DNA from: Ficedula albicollis
Lineage: Eukaryota; Chordata; Aves; Passeriformes; Muscicapidae
Length of the DNA: 64,000 nt
NCBI RefSeq assembly: GCF_000247815.1
Contig: NC_021675.1
Location: forward strand, 60,667,029-60,731,028
Direction of reading: 5' to 3'
The notes under the pieces are model-generated. The model was not told the origin of the DNA, made no database searches, and worked only from the letters and a program-made list of their open reading frames with translations. Positions 1-12,386 of the stretch are shown here, piece by piece. The position numbers and the translations under genes are program-made. The first letter of the stretch is position 1. Each line of letters begins with the position of its first letter.

Positions 1-430
1 ATTACCTCTGCATGAAATCAAACAGCACAGCCCAGTGTTTCAGCAGTTCCATTATAAATCCTGGTGAGGGAGGAAAGTAGACAAAATACACAAACTATAT
101 GCTCTGTTGCCTGCTTCCAAGAAATACTTTAAAGGGAATGTCCTGTCTGAAAAGCCCCTTTTTCTTATACTGGTAAATAACTTCCTGCTGGGAAAAGTGA
201 TGTGTGTCCTCCTAATTTGTGGAGCACAAATGTGAGACCAAGCAGAGATCAACCCATCCAGGGAGATAGAATACACTGGGATGAACTCTTTCAGAAGATC
301 ATAGTCACAGACTTATTTTCCACTATTGAAACTGCAGTAAGTAGAAAATTATATCTGTTATGTATACATACTGCCAGGGAGAGTTGAAATTTTCTCCTTA
401 CAGGGTATTTTGCCTCTAAAAACTACCTGG
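1..430. other. Non-coding, nothing recognised
   Basis: AT-rich unique-looking sequence with only short open frames of up to about 75 codons, no splice-bounded coding signal and no repeat I can name. It ends where CR1 similarity begins. Confidence 0.5.
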
Positions 431-985
431 AGGGGTGAAGGGAGAGCAGTGGATAATGTGTACCTTGACTTCAGCAAGGCTTTTCAAACTGTCTCTCATC
501 AGGTCCTTATAGGCAAATTCAAGAAGTGTGGGTTGGGTGACTAGAGAGTGGGATGGATTGAAAACTGGCTGAGTGGCAGATCCCAAAGGGTTGTGATCAG
601 TGGCACAGGGTCTAGAAGTCTCCCAGGGTTCTATACTGTGCCTGGTATTTTTAACTTGTTTGTCAATTACTTGGCTGAAGGGAAAGAAGTTTCCTCAGCA
701 AGTTTGCTGATGATGCAAGGCTGGGAGGAATGGCCAGTACCCCAGAGGGCTGTGCAGCCCTTTACAGGAACTTTGACAGGCTGGAGAGACGGGCAGAGAG
801 GAGCCTTCTGAAATTCAGCAAGGGCAAACCCAGGGTCCTGCTCCTGGGAGGAATAACCCCAGGCACAGGCTGGAGGCTGACCTGCTGAAAGGCAGCTCTG
901 CCAAGAAGGACCTGGGTTTTATGGTGGACAACAAGTTGTTCATGAGCCAGAAGTGCTCTTGTGGCCAAGAAGGCCAGTGGAATCC
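431..985 (+). mobile_element. CR1 LINE, degraded reverse-transcriptase fragment
   Basis: Remnant of ORF2 of a CR1 non-LTR retrotransposon, the family that copies its RNA into avian genomes by target-primed reverse transcription. Seen in sequence: DNVYLDFSKAF is encoded from 452, the conserved block before the catalytic core. It is followed by WIENWLSGRSQRVV from 554 in the same frame, and by the catalytic FADD box at 703-714 in a different frame. The copy is dead: there is an in-frame stop at 542-544 and at least one frameshift between about 630 and 700. Similarity runs on through the region after the RT core and stops near 985, just after a stretch resembling the CR1 text for a Lys-Lys-Ala motif. 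The usual CR1 3' UTR and its short terminal repeats are not visible downstream. The element is therefore truncated at both ends; 5' truncation is normal for CR1, while loss of the 3' end implies later deletion. The family call is firm, the subfamily is not. Confidence 0.9.
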
Positions 986-3900
986 TTGTTTTTACTCTTT
1001 ATTCTTATATTCCCAAAAGTTTGGCACCCAGGACACTGGCACAAAATGTAGTAGAGCTTTTTAGGGAGATGTGGCAGCTCTTCCTGGATGGATGTAGCTG
1101 CTGAACAGCCTTGTGGTAGCAGCATAGCTTAATCAGTGTCTTCTCTCAGCTGTCTCATTGTTTCTCAGTGTGTGCTGCCACAGCCCTTGTAATAGCAATC
1201 GCTGTTGTTTTTCTAATGGAATTGTTTTGCACTTTGTCCACTTTTCCTTTTTTAGTCATGAGATGGGCAAACAAATACCTTCTCAAGCACAGTATTCTGC
1301 CATGCAAGGGCAGGAATAAGTGGCTGGGGCTGAGGAAGTTTAGTTAAGCTGCTGTAGTCAGTACTGCTAGTGAGTGTGTAATTGCAGCCTAGCTTCCATA
1401 GCTGCAGCCCCTGTCACTTGTGCTTATAGAAATCTGAATTGTTGTGTACAGCTCAGGAATAATTCCTCTTGTAGACTTTCAGAGTATTTGATCTGAGTAC
1501 TTGGCATTTTTTAACTGAAATTCCTGACCTCTTTTTGGTGTACTTATTTTTAAGTGACCCCCTTAGTTGACAAGGACTTACTTCCCCTACCATGTGAAGG
1601 CTGGGGTGCATCTGTAATTACTGGCTCACACAAACCTTTTGGAGGATCTGAGCTGTTGTAAACAATTGCATTAGATGAGCACTTTCCCAGCATGTGAAAC
1701 CATGTGTAGTCACTTATCACAGCCTGCTCTCATTTCTCCACCTTGGAAGAACTGAGTTCTTGCACACTACTGCTGCCTAGCAATTCTCAATCTTCTTCTG
1801 GCTTCTTTGTCCCTGCTCCAGAGGGGCCATGATCCATAGTGCAAGATTACATTCGCATTCATGAACTGAATGTATGAAATGTGTAACCCAAAGTGAAATT
1901 GAAAAGAGGAATATGAATTTTGGAAAAGGGGAAAAAAGCCTTTCACAGTCATTTAATCTCTTTTGAACTTCATCATTATAAGAGGATACCTAGAAGAATA
2001 TGTTTCTTTTATTAACCTGAAAACCATATTACTTGAACCTTATAATAAAAGTCATCCTCTTGCTTTCACTGGGGCTATTTAAGAGAGAACATGAGTCAGT
2101 ATAATGTTGTTAAATATTGCTGTAATACTTTAAAAGGTATTTCCAAGGTGTTTTCCTTTGCTGACTTGAGCTGCCTTATTAACATTTTTTTTTAAATCAG
2201 AAATAAGCATTTAATGTGGTTTTCAGCTATTAAAGCTTGTCATGTGACATATCTGTGACTGACCCATAAGCAGGCTTGAGACCACAGTCTGAAAGCCTAT
2301 GAGAGTATGTAAATAATTTTCCGTGTTTTGTTCAGAAACTCAAGGTGGGATTGCTTATAGTAAATATCCAAGTATTGTTCTATGGCTTACTTTATGATCT
2401 AAGAAACTTAAGAAGCAATATCTCAAATATCAGCACCAAAGAAAAAAATGCATTTATCGTCTTAAATGAGTTCAGAATTTGTTTGTTAATATAGAGAGAG
2501 TTTTTCCATCACTTGCTCTCTGCTCGTGTGGGCAGAGGCTCTATCAGCCAGTAACAATTAGCTCTTGACTTTGCTAATTCAGCATATTTGCATTTTGAGC
2601 TGGATAATGTTTTGGTTCTCCTTTCTGTAATTTCTGTTAATTGTAAAAATCAGATGGAATAAACTTATTCTAGAGTTGCCTGGGATTTAAGAGATCCAGC
2701 TAGTTCTTCATTATCACATGCTCTTACATTACACTTAATGGCAACGAAGTACATAAACCTCTGTCAAGGCTTATCTTTCATTCTCTTTTAAATATACAGT
2801 TATGCTTCGAAACATAGCACTGAGAGTTTCTCATGAGTCTGATTGGAGTGTGATGGCTCCCTGTTGTCTCATGCAGGAGATAGTAATGGAAATCTTCACA
2901 CTTTTGTTTTGATCTTGGGCCAGGGCCTTCAGCCATAGCAGCCACGCACTGAGGCAGTGCATAATGCCCAGGGAGTTAAACAAGCACTTTAAAACTAAGT
3001 AAGACTCTTTCCAAGACTTAATAAAGTCTGGACTTAATCCTAAATAAACATCAAAAATTTGGAAAGGGACACAGTGTCAAGATGTACTTCATGTTTATGA
3101 GCACAGATTTTCATATGGGCCAGAAATAGATTTTGATTAAATAAATGGCAGTAGTTCAGCTGGGGGTGCTAAGAAATACATTGCTGGCATGTAAGCAAAT
3201 AAATATGATTAATATGTGGTTTAGTTGCTACACAGTGTCCTTCAAGCCTTTACATCAGTTATTGACAGAAATATTTCATGCCTCCAGTATATTTTATCCT
3301 TCAGCTGGAAATGTATTTATTTGTGATTTGGTAATTAGATATGCTGAAGTTGTCACATATATTTTATCATTTTGAGGGAACATAATGTATGTGTGAAGGA
3401 AACCACTTGTTATGTTGTGGTAGAAAGGTAGATGAGTTCCTTAACTCTTATTTCTATGAAAATATTTTATGAGGCTTACAGCTGAAAGCCAGTCTCCACT
3501 GTTACTATGGATGGTAGTTGCTCTGTAATAAACTTACCATGCTGCCACAGGATGTAACAGGTGTGGGCACACAGTTGTGTTGTTGATGTTTGATTCTGTG
3601 TTTTTTCAAAGACTCACAGCTTGAATTGCAGGCTTTGTTGAATTTCTTTGCAGATTGTATGAGAGTAAGTTGATTCCACATTATACAAAAAAACCCAAAC
3701 CCAAAAAACCTTGGGAGGAGAAAAGAGAGTGACTGAATATCAAGCACAGAAAGGTTTATAGCAAACAGTAATAGGAAGACAAGCAAGAAAAGAAAAGATT
3801 AAGAGAGGGAGCTTGTGATAGTGATTCTATCAAACACTAAACCAGACTTCTCCTCCAGCATGCCTGCTCAGTCTGTGCTGTTTCAGGCTGCTGAATCCTG

Positions 3901-4957
3901 TACTCTGTCAAACTCCTGAGGTCTTTGGTTTGTCTGTTAATTTTTTTTGTTGCCATTCCAGCAAAGAAATCTTCTCAAGAGGACCATTGTGATAGATGAA
4001 TAAAAACAGGGACATCCATCTTAGTTATAATTATGACCTTGCAACTTTTAAGGAGTATTGGAGGGATTTCATGCCCTAAAATTCCCCAGGTACTGCTTTT
4101 TCATAGTAACTGTTACAAATGAAACTGGCAAGGAGCTGTTCATAACACAAGGTCAGAGAATCATCTAATGCTACTTAAGTGTGGAAAAAGGTATTCTCTA
4201 ATGCAGATGATGTTAGCATTTTACTAGTTTGTAATTGTAAAAATAGCAGTGAATGCCCAATATCCTATGTGGGTTATAATTTAACCTAAATATAAGGGGG
4301 AAAAAGTCTTCCCTCATTTTCTGTCATTGTATTAGTCATTGATAGTGTCCCCCAACAGTGGAAGGTGGACTAGGGCTGTGCAGTATCAAAAGAGACTGCA
4401 TCCCTTTATAGTGCCTGGGCGTGCAGCAGATTTTGCCTTAGAACTGTGTGATACCATATCTACAGCAGGAGGCATTTGTTCAGGGAAGTTACATCCTTCT
4501 TGCTGTGCAGGAGCAGCCTCGAGGCCAGCCTTAGGTCCAGCCTCATGGCCAGTACACTTCAGAGCCTCCAGTGCCTTCAGGGGTGTCTCTGAGCAGGGTT
4601 TCTGCAGCTCCTGTTCCAGCACACACTTGAGCTGTTATTTATTCCTGTGCAGCCTGGCAGTTCCCAGTGCCTCTGGCACACGAGACACAGACATGCCTGT
4701 GGTACTTCTGAAATGACCACCAAGTTTATTTGCCAAAAATGTAGATGAATTTCAATGGTAGCAGGGCCTCAGGGTGTCCATATAGAAAATGTGGAAGGAT
4801 GATGCAAGCCTGAGAACAGGAATAGCCAGAGCACCTCTAGTGGGGTCAGAGGCATAGATGAAATAGGAACAACAATAATAAAGAAGGAATTGGTCCTGGC
4901 CTTGGAGTATAGAGGAAATATGAGAAGGTTCAAGCTAGGCTATTGCTTCTCATTCCT
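986..4957. other. Non-coding unique sequence
   Basis: About 4 kb of AT-rich DNA with no recognisable gene or repeat. The longest frame is 125 codons on + at 4339-4716, in a locally GC-richer patch. It has no similarity I recognise and is open in the antisense frame as well, so it reads as chance. Short A/T runs occur near 2190 and 3690. Confidence 0.45.
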
Positions 4958-5115
4958 CTTCTATTTTTTTTTTTTAATTTTCAGTATGGTGTCTCCTGTG
5001 GATTTCCACATCCACCATCTCTCTGCTTTTGTAGAGGCTTCTATTTTTTTTTTAAATTTTCAGTATGGTGTCTCCTGTGGATTTCCACATCCACCATCTC
5101 TCTGCTTTTGTAGAG
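4958..5115. repeat. Two-copy tandem duplication, unit about 80 bp
   Basis: Copy 1 spans 4958-5037 and copy 2 spans 5038-5115, head to tail with no spacer. Each begins with CTTCTA followed by a T run, and ends with GCTTTTGTAGAG. The copies differ mainly in the T-run length and an adjacent A/T position; the remaining 60 or so bases look identical. Nothing suggests a transposable element. Confidence 0.93.
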
Positions 5116-6746
5116 TTTCACCAGGTATATTGTCTCCAATCATTTTTCTCTGTATTTGTCAGTGGAGCTTTCCTTGCTATCTCTATTATTTGAACTACTT
5201 CTTGTCAAATATATTGGTCCAGCTAAGGGAATTACTTCATGCCTCAAACCCTAAAGTAGTAGTAACAAAGGAGTACTGGAGAGGGAATTCAATCTTTTCC
5301 CTTACTCATCATACCTGCTAACTCTTCTCCAAGCCATCTTTTCTTTGTAGGCATATCCCTATATTGGAGTAACTGCCAACAAGAAGAAAAAAAAAAAAAA
5401 AAAGCAGGAAGAATCCCCTAAATTAAAAAATCCAAACAGAACAACACACAGACCCTTTTTGTTACTGATAAAAGTTTCTCCAAATATATGGCATGTGCCT
5501 GCCTAAACAATACAAATATAGGTAGTAGCACAAAAATGAGAGAGCAAAATGTGTCAACAGGTGTACCTTGCACTGAAGCAACCAGAGGTCACATCACCTA
5601 CCTTCCCTACAGTCATTCCTACAGCAGTAGGGCTGGCTTGGCTAATTGCAGCAATCCTTCAGTGTGCAAGAATACAAGGACGGACAAGAGAAAATTACTA
5701 AGAAAACACATCTCTTAATTGAGCTGGGACTGAAAGTAAAGGAGCTCTTATGAAAAAACCTCTTATTATCTCTGCATCAGGTACAGAAAGTGACCTGGAG
5801 CACTTTGTGTTAGAAATATTTTCCACTGTTAGCATAAGCAAAGCAAACAACAGCACAGAAGTCAGGCTGCAGGTGTGCATTGACATTATATGCAAATGCT
5901 CTAAAAAGAGGTTTCCATTTATTTATACACTGCCATCAGAGTGGTGGGAATTGAAGCTAATAACATCTCAATTGCTTAGTTGTTTTCTGGATAAATGAAA
6001 AGCATCAAGTGTAGGAACTTGATAATATATATATATCAGTGTTTTAGATGTGGTAATTTTAAATTGTTTTTAGATCTTGTATTCTAGAAAGTGCTTTGCT
6101 GAAGACACTTGCTCTGTTCTCTGAAGAATTGCCATGCTAAATGAGTCTCTGTTTATTGAGATGTTATAATTTCTGTAGTAGAATATGGGGTGTTCCTTTT
6201 CTAGGTACTTGAAAGCTTTTTCTCTAAGAAAGGATGTCCATTACTCAGGGTAGCTCTCCCATTTCCAGCATCGTTTTCTTAATCTGAGAACAAGTCTTGA
6301 ATTTTCAGGACAGAAAAAAAGAAGGATTGATGCAGCTCAAGCAAGACAAGAAGGAATTAAAGCTTGGCTGCTTTGAAAGATGGATGCCTCCCAGCAGGAG
6401 CTCAGAGAAGAATCGCCTGTAAGAATAGAAAGTGGGGACAGGTTGCTGGGAAACGGATTAATGAGCTGGAAGACAAATTGAGAGGAGAAATTAAACATCA
6501 GATAGACCCTGCTTTTGGTGTCACAAAGACTGATGTCCAGTTCTATGTAAGAGAAGAAGCTGTGAGTAAAACTGCCATGTTAAACCCTCATGCTCTGGTT
6601 TCCAGACCAAAATGTTTCTGTAATCCCATGCTGGTGAGGCAAACTGGGGTATGTTGCCCTGCACGTGGGTGCTGTTGCCTGCTGACAGGGTCTTCAAGAG
6701 CTGCTGTACTGCTTGGGCAGGGGCTCTGATAGCACTACAGGGGAAA
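5116..6746. other. Non-coding sequence with simple A and AT runs
   Basis: No gene recognised. Contains an A17 run at about 5387-5403 and a short AT run near 6027-6037. A 121-codon frame on + (6364-6729) has no recognisable domain and ends in a Cys-rich, low-complexity tail, so I do not call it coding. Confidence 0.45.
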
Positions 6747-6860
6747 AAAGCCAAACTGGGCTCTAAAATAAGAGGAGTTGCCAAGGGCGCTCTGTTAAAT
6801 CAGGAAAGCCAAACTGGGCTCTAAAATGAGAGGAGTTGCCAAGGGCGCTCTGTTAAATCA
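6747..6860. repeat. Two-copy tandem duplication, period 58 bp
   Basis: Copy 1 starts at 6747 and copy 2 at 6805. Both begin AAAGCCAAACTGGGCTC and end CTCTGTTAAATCA, the second ending at 6860. I see one A/G difference between them (ATAAG versus ATGAG), so about 98% identity. Confidence 0.95.
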
Positions 6861-9800
6861 CATTTGTGTGCATGGACCTTACTTCTCATGAGCAGAGGAG
6901 AAACCGTAATGTTTTCTGACATGTTTTTGAGGAGGGAAAAATGCTTTCTTACTTGATTTAATAGTTTGTCTCTAAAAATGAACAGAATACCTAAGTGATT
7001 GCCTTTGAAACCAGATTATTAAGGTGCCTGATGTGCATTCATTGGTACAGAATCAATTTATCATCATTTTGCAGTCTACGCATTTGCATCTAAGGCTGAG
7101 TCAGCCTTGGATCACTAGGGACACCTTTTACTGTCACAAAAGTCCTTTGTATTTGGTACAATTATGGTGCTTGTATGTCATTATGAGTGAGCCAGTGATG
7201 GAGCTTGTAAGAGAGAAGGAATATTTTGGATATGCATGGGAGACCTGCTGCAGATTCTCAGATAACAGAAGAACATATCCCATTTGGAGAGACAACAGTG
7301 GAAAGAGCAGATTATGGAAATGGGTCATGCTCTGCAACAAAATGCAGCGCCTGAGGGAGTATCCATGAAGAGTCTAAGAGCTGCAAATGTAATGACTCGG
7401 TTATGGATGAAGCAGCTCTGCTCATCCATTGGAGCAGAAAGCAAATGCATCACTTTTCCAGAGCAAGTGAAGATGGGTGCAACAAGAACTGAAGGCAATT
7501 GCAAGTTACACACTCTGTAAGGCTCCCTCTCCTTTGCTAAGACCTTAGTGTGGAGTCCATTTCCCAAAATATAAATTGAATGGATTTTTGAGTAAAATCT
7601 TAAAGGTCTGGATTATGCTTTCAGTGAACCTGATGCAAATTTAGCCTCATCCTGTTCAGTCTGGTAGAGTAACTTGGAGTTTGTAATAAGGCAACCAAAG
7701 TAAATTCTGGCCTCAGTGGATTTTACACATTTGAATGCAGAAGAGAACAGTGGTGTAAAATGATGCTCTTGTTAGAGCCTGGGAACAATGTTAACAGGAA
7801 GGAGGTTGTCCTTTCAGTTTATAAAATTGCATTAGATTGTGTTTACTAAAATTTTGGCCTTTACACCAAGCAATGACTCGGGCTGGATTTTATAGGCAAC
7901 CCATGTGAAAATAGGCTGAGATGACTGTGTGCAGAATAATCTTACTGGGTTTTGACATAAATTAGATCACATTGATGTCACTGTTTCAGTGTCTAGCCCA
8001 CAGGAGTCTAGAGATGGAAATATTATGAAAAGTCTGGGCACCAGCTAAGTTGCCAAGTATTTAGGCCATATGGATCTACTAGCCAAAGAGAAACAAAATA
8101 AAGAGAGGGAAACAACACCTGAAGTATAAAGTTTTTAGACAACATGAAATATTTTACTGCTCTATTTGCACATCTTGGTGAGAGAAGGAGGGAAAATATG
8201 GGGAGCTTATTTATTGATCCTACATATACAAGAAGTAATTTTAGGTTTTTTTGTGATGCTTTGCCACTCGTCAAAATCTGTATATGAGCCCTGCCTGTTC
8301 TCCCTGTCCTGATGTTTGATTTACTACAGCAACTGCAGGCAAAGGTGGGTGATGCAAAAAAGGTTGGCTTTCAAAATGCAAAGGCAAAAGCATCTTTGGT
8401 GTTTCAGGTCTCCCAGCCTCCTTCTGGAGTCCAGCAAAAGACTGGAGATAGCATCAACTTTTACAGGGTGCTCTCAGATTTCTACTTCCTCATAATGTCT
8501 GCTAAGTTATGACAGTCATATGCCTGGTGAAGCATCTGGTTAATCTTTAATTCTGTAGTGAATAAATTCTCCTGCCTTTAGCACTGATGTGAAATAATGG
8601 ATCTGACCTTTAATTTCAGACCTTGGTCTTGTGGGATAAAGTGAAGCATAAAGCTTTTTTCACAGCTCCAGGAGGTTCCCAGTTTAATTTTGGCACAGGT
8701 ACAGTAGGATCTCATGTCTCCTTATTGCTGGCCAGTTTTAGGGATTTTAGTAGAAGTATTTAGAACAATAACAAGAGATGCCCTTTGCAGAAACTTGTGT
8801 ATAAAATCCTGATGAAACTTTTCAACAGAGGCTCCTTATAAAGTGTCTCAAGGCCTGTTATTAGGAAGGTACCTGTCTGAAATCTGGTAACTGCACCACT
8901 TTTTTTTCACTATATCATATGTAAAAGTCCAAATAACCCCTCCTGCTCTTCAACTGTTTCTGGGTTTGTTATTATTTTCTTTTGTGGTTTTTTTTAATTA
9001 ATAAAATTAATAAATAATTCACCTTGAATCAGATGTTAAAGAGAAGTTGAGATGAATGTAAATTTACAGACATAATTCAGAGTCCTAAGTTCTCATATCT
9101 CCTATTATGAAGATTGAATTCCCCCAGTGGCATACCAGGAAGTATGGTATTAGGAATAACTTGAAGAATATGAGAGAGATGCTGAAAGGAAGTACCACTG
9201 TACTAGGACAGTAAGAGGAAACACTATCAAAGGATAAGAAACATGGCCTATAAATTTGCTTTTGAATCTGTAATTATCCTAACAAGCTTCAAAAATGTGA
9301 GACATTAAGAAATCTTTTCAAAAAATTCAAACTGTAGAAAATTTAAATATAAACTTCTGGTGTCTCCATTCTGCTGTTAGGCAAGAAAGCTTCAGTTCCT
9401 ACTAATCTGTATAGAGACAGAAATTTTTAACAATTTTCTCTTCACACCGATTCACATTTTCACATTCCCAGTTTCACATTTTTACTATTGTGTTAGCTTA
9501 TTACCTGTTAAAAATGCAGTCATTTTCAGTAATGCTATACTGGTAATGTAAATCTCAAGTGTAACCTATGTACTGATAAAATACCTTAATCTCAACCTCT
9601 CTGCCGTTAAGAAGTCACATTGCAATTATGTCTGTACTTTCTAGTGTTTGTGGAGGTTTCTTTTGTTTTTTGAAATATACTATTAGGCATCAAAATAAAG
9701 AGGAACTGACAGTGCCCAACCCTGATGGCTTGTCCTCTGTATTGCAAACACAGTTATGGGAATTATGTGGAAAAGACCACTTTCTTTCATTTATGTTTTT

Positions 9801-10575
9801 AGAGATAGCTTCCCTTATTTCATGTCACAAAATATGCCCTTCAACTTCAATTAATTTTTTTTTAAATTTCCTAAATATATAAAAAATATAACATATATAT
9901 ATATTTCTGTTCTAATGGAGTTTGCTGTAGAAGGTGATCATAATTGCAGAAGTCCCATTGCTTTGAAGGACACCAAATGTCATGTTTGTGGAAGCACATG
10001 GGAGCCAACAGAGAAAGTTGTCTTAAAATATTTTATTTCTTTTTCTTCTGTTTTAGATGGCTGTTAGATAGAATTTTCAGTTTCAACTTCAGAAAAGGTG
10101 GGAGAAGTGAAAATTTGTGAAGAAAATGAAACCTTAGAGGATTTCTTCCCTGAAAACCAGTTTTAGTGTGTGTATTCCATGAGCATGGATAGAGGTGTAT
10201 GATCCTCTTTCATAATCCCCCAAATGTCCCTTCCATTATGAGTGGGAGTTTAAAGACCACAGATATAATAATTTAGTAAGAAACACTGACATTTCCCAAT
10301 AATTTGAATGAAATTAAGAGTTTCTATCAGTTGTTATATTGCTAAGGCTTTGATAATTGATTAATTTCTTTTCAATTGCACTTATTCTCATTTATGAATG
10401 TTCCCATTTGTTTGGCTGCCGAAACTGTGGGAGATGCAGTTTTTAAAATGTGTTGAAGTCTATAATATATCTATCCTTTTTAGAAACCTAAAATGAGATT
10501 CCTTATAAGTTTCAATAGGAATCATGTTGATGCAAAACTTAGTTTGCTTCAAGGTTATTTTCTACTGTATTTTAT
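6861..10575. other. Non-coding unique sequence
   Basis: No gene or named repeat seen. Open frames are at most about 115 codons (7024-7368, +) and show no family signature. Short A/T runs near 8990 and an (AT) run near 9889-9903 are the only simple sequence. Confidence 0.45.
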
Positions 10576-10678
10576 GTAGCACATATCATCAGCTTTATCA
10601 TACTTCTCTCACATTAAAACCCTCAGTAGCACATATCATCAGCTTCTTTATCATACTTCTCTCACATTAAAACCCTCA
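10576..10678. repeat. Two-copy tandem duplication, unit 50-53 bp
   Basis: Copy 1 is 10576-10625 and copy 2 is 10626-10678. Both start GTAGCACATATCATC and end ACATTAAAACCCTCA. Copy 2 carries a 3-base insertion in the CTTTATC stretch; otherwise the copies look identical. They are directly adjacent. Confidence 0.95.
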
Positions 10679-12213
10679 CATTGTTTGGAGAGAGAAGGTC
10701 TAATCATTGTGTGGTTGGAAGACAGGATTCTGCTTCTCAGCTCTTAGTAAGAAAAATTTCTGTCTGGAGAGACACATTTGTCACCTATGATGACACTTCA
10801 ACTTTGTCACATTCAACAGTTTCAGTTAATATTGTTCATTCTATTGAATTTGTATTTCTTTTCAAGAAAAGGAATGATAACTATGGGATGCATAAAATTG
10901 GGAGCTAGAAAGCAAAGAACTGAGAAAACAGTTGTAGAGTGTTAGGGAAGGACTGAAGTGGAAATTTAGAATTTTGGGTCCTTTAAAAATATATAAACAG
11001 GTTACTGATTTATGACTATAGTTTCTGAATGGAAAAATAATTGTTCTCTACAGGAGTCTTCTTGCCTTAATCTAATTTGCACATGGGTTTAGAGTCACAA
11101 CACTCAAGTTTCAAATGAATACATAAATTGAACTAAAATCATATCTGTCTTTTAAACAATGAAAATGTAAATCACATTCGCTCTGCCTTGGAGAGAAGGG
11201 AAAAGTCCATGAAATGTGGGTGGTCAAAAGTCTGTGCAACAGACAAGAGCTCTAATTTATACAGGGGTCGTGTTTATAATCCCAGATGGGAAAAGGTTTT
11301 AGAAAATAATTTCACAGTCATGGGATTGCCACTCAGAGAAGAATTACTTTCTTATGAACATATCTTCAGTTATAATTCAGTTAAATATGTGTATATACAG
11401 TAGTAATAATTTAACAGATTCCTTCTGTTGTGTCTCACTATGATGAAGAAAGGCTTTAATTCATCAGTGAACTCTCTGCCTGTTTTCCCACCTCCACTGG
11501 TTCTTCCAGATGTCTGCTATTGATGCCATAAAATGATAAAAGGATTAAGGTTTTAAGCCATCTGTTGATGTAAGTCTTGCTAGAATTAGAAGTTCTAATT
11601 ACACATCTCAGTGTAGCACAAATTTTCAAGCCTCCCTTTATTATCAATGTCCTCCTTATAGGATCATTTAAGACATAGTTTTATTCTTTTATCCATTTGA
11701 GACATCAAGCAAGAATTCAGTACCTTGGTTGTTTGGCAGCCAAATATATATTATTTTCACTGACATGTCCTTACAAATAGAATATTTCTCCTATCCTTTT
11801 AATTTTAGTTGTGAAGCATATTTATTTATTTCATATTTTAGATTCATTAATAACATTTGAGGTAATCTGCCTTATTACTAAAACATCTAAGGTTCTGAAT
11901 TTTTGACTGCACCCCTTTGAGGATCTCAACATGATTCACTGCAAGGTCTGTAGAGCTTGTGCAATACAGTGTGATGGAAATGGAATGAGAGTTAAGCTTC
12001 TTACACGGCACTTTGTACAGTTGCTTTAATAAGCCAAATGCTCTCAGTAACTGAATCAGGCAGCTCACAAGTGGCTGAGAATTGTACTTGTAAAATTATC
12101 CAGTCCTTCAATGTGGATCTTCATTGCAACAGCTTCTGAGAGAAAAAGTGCCTGTGTATGGACTCTGGAGAGTTTGCAGACATGCACTGTGTTCCTGTGG
12201 CTCTCTGTCAGCT
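10679..12213. other. Non-coding unique sequence
   Basis: AT-rich sequence without recognisable genes or transposons. All open frames are at most about 75 codons. Confidence 0.45.
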
Positions 12214-12386
12214 CCTGACTTTCAGAATGGTGAAGAATCTCATGGGTTGTGGTGGTGTAGAAACACATTGCAGGCACAGGAAGTTTCTAAACAGCCACAG
12301 CTCCCACCTGACTTTCAGAATGGTGAAGAATCTCATGGGTTGTGGTGGTGTAGAAACACATTGCAGGCACAGGAAGTTTCTAAACA
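12214..12386. repeat. Two-copy direct duplication, 80-bp unit, perfect
   Basis: An 80-bp block at 12214-12293 is repeated at 12307-12386 with no difference that I can see. The 13 bases between the copies make the period 93 bp. Because 93 is a multiple of three, overlapping open frames on both strands run through both copies and display the same 25-residue peptide twice. That is a consequence of the period and not evidence of coding. Confidence 0.96.

Noticed and set aside
548..811. 87-codon frame as a functional reverse-transcriptase gene
   Set aside because: It is part of a CR1 fragment with an in-frame stop just upstream and a frameshift before the catalytic box.
5387..5403. A17 run as the tail of a processed pseudogene
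   Set aside because: No recognisable coding or 3' UTR sequence precedes it and no target-site duplication was seen. Simple A run.
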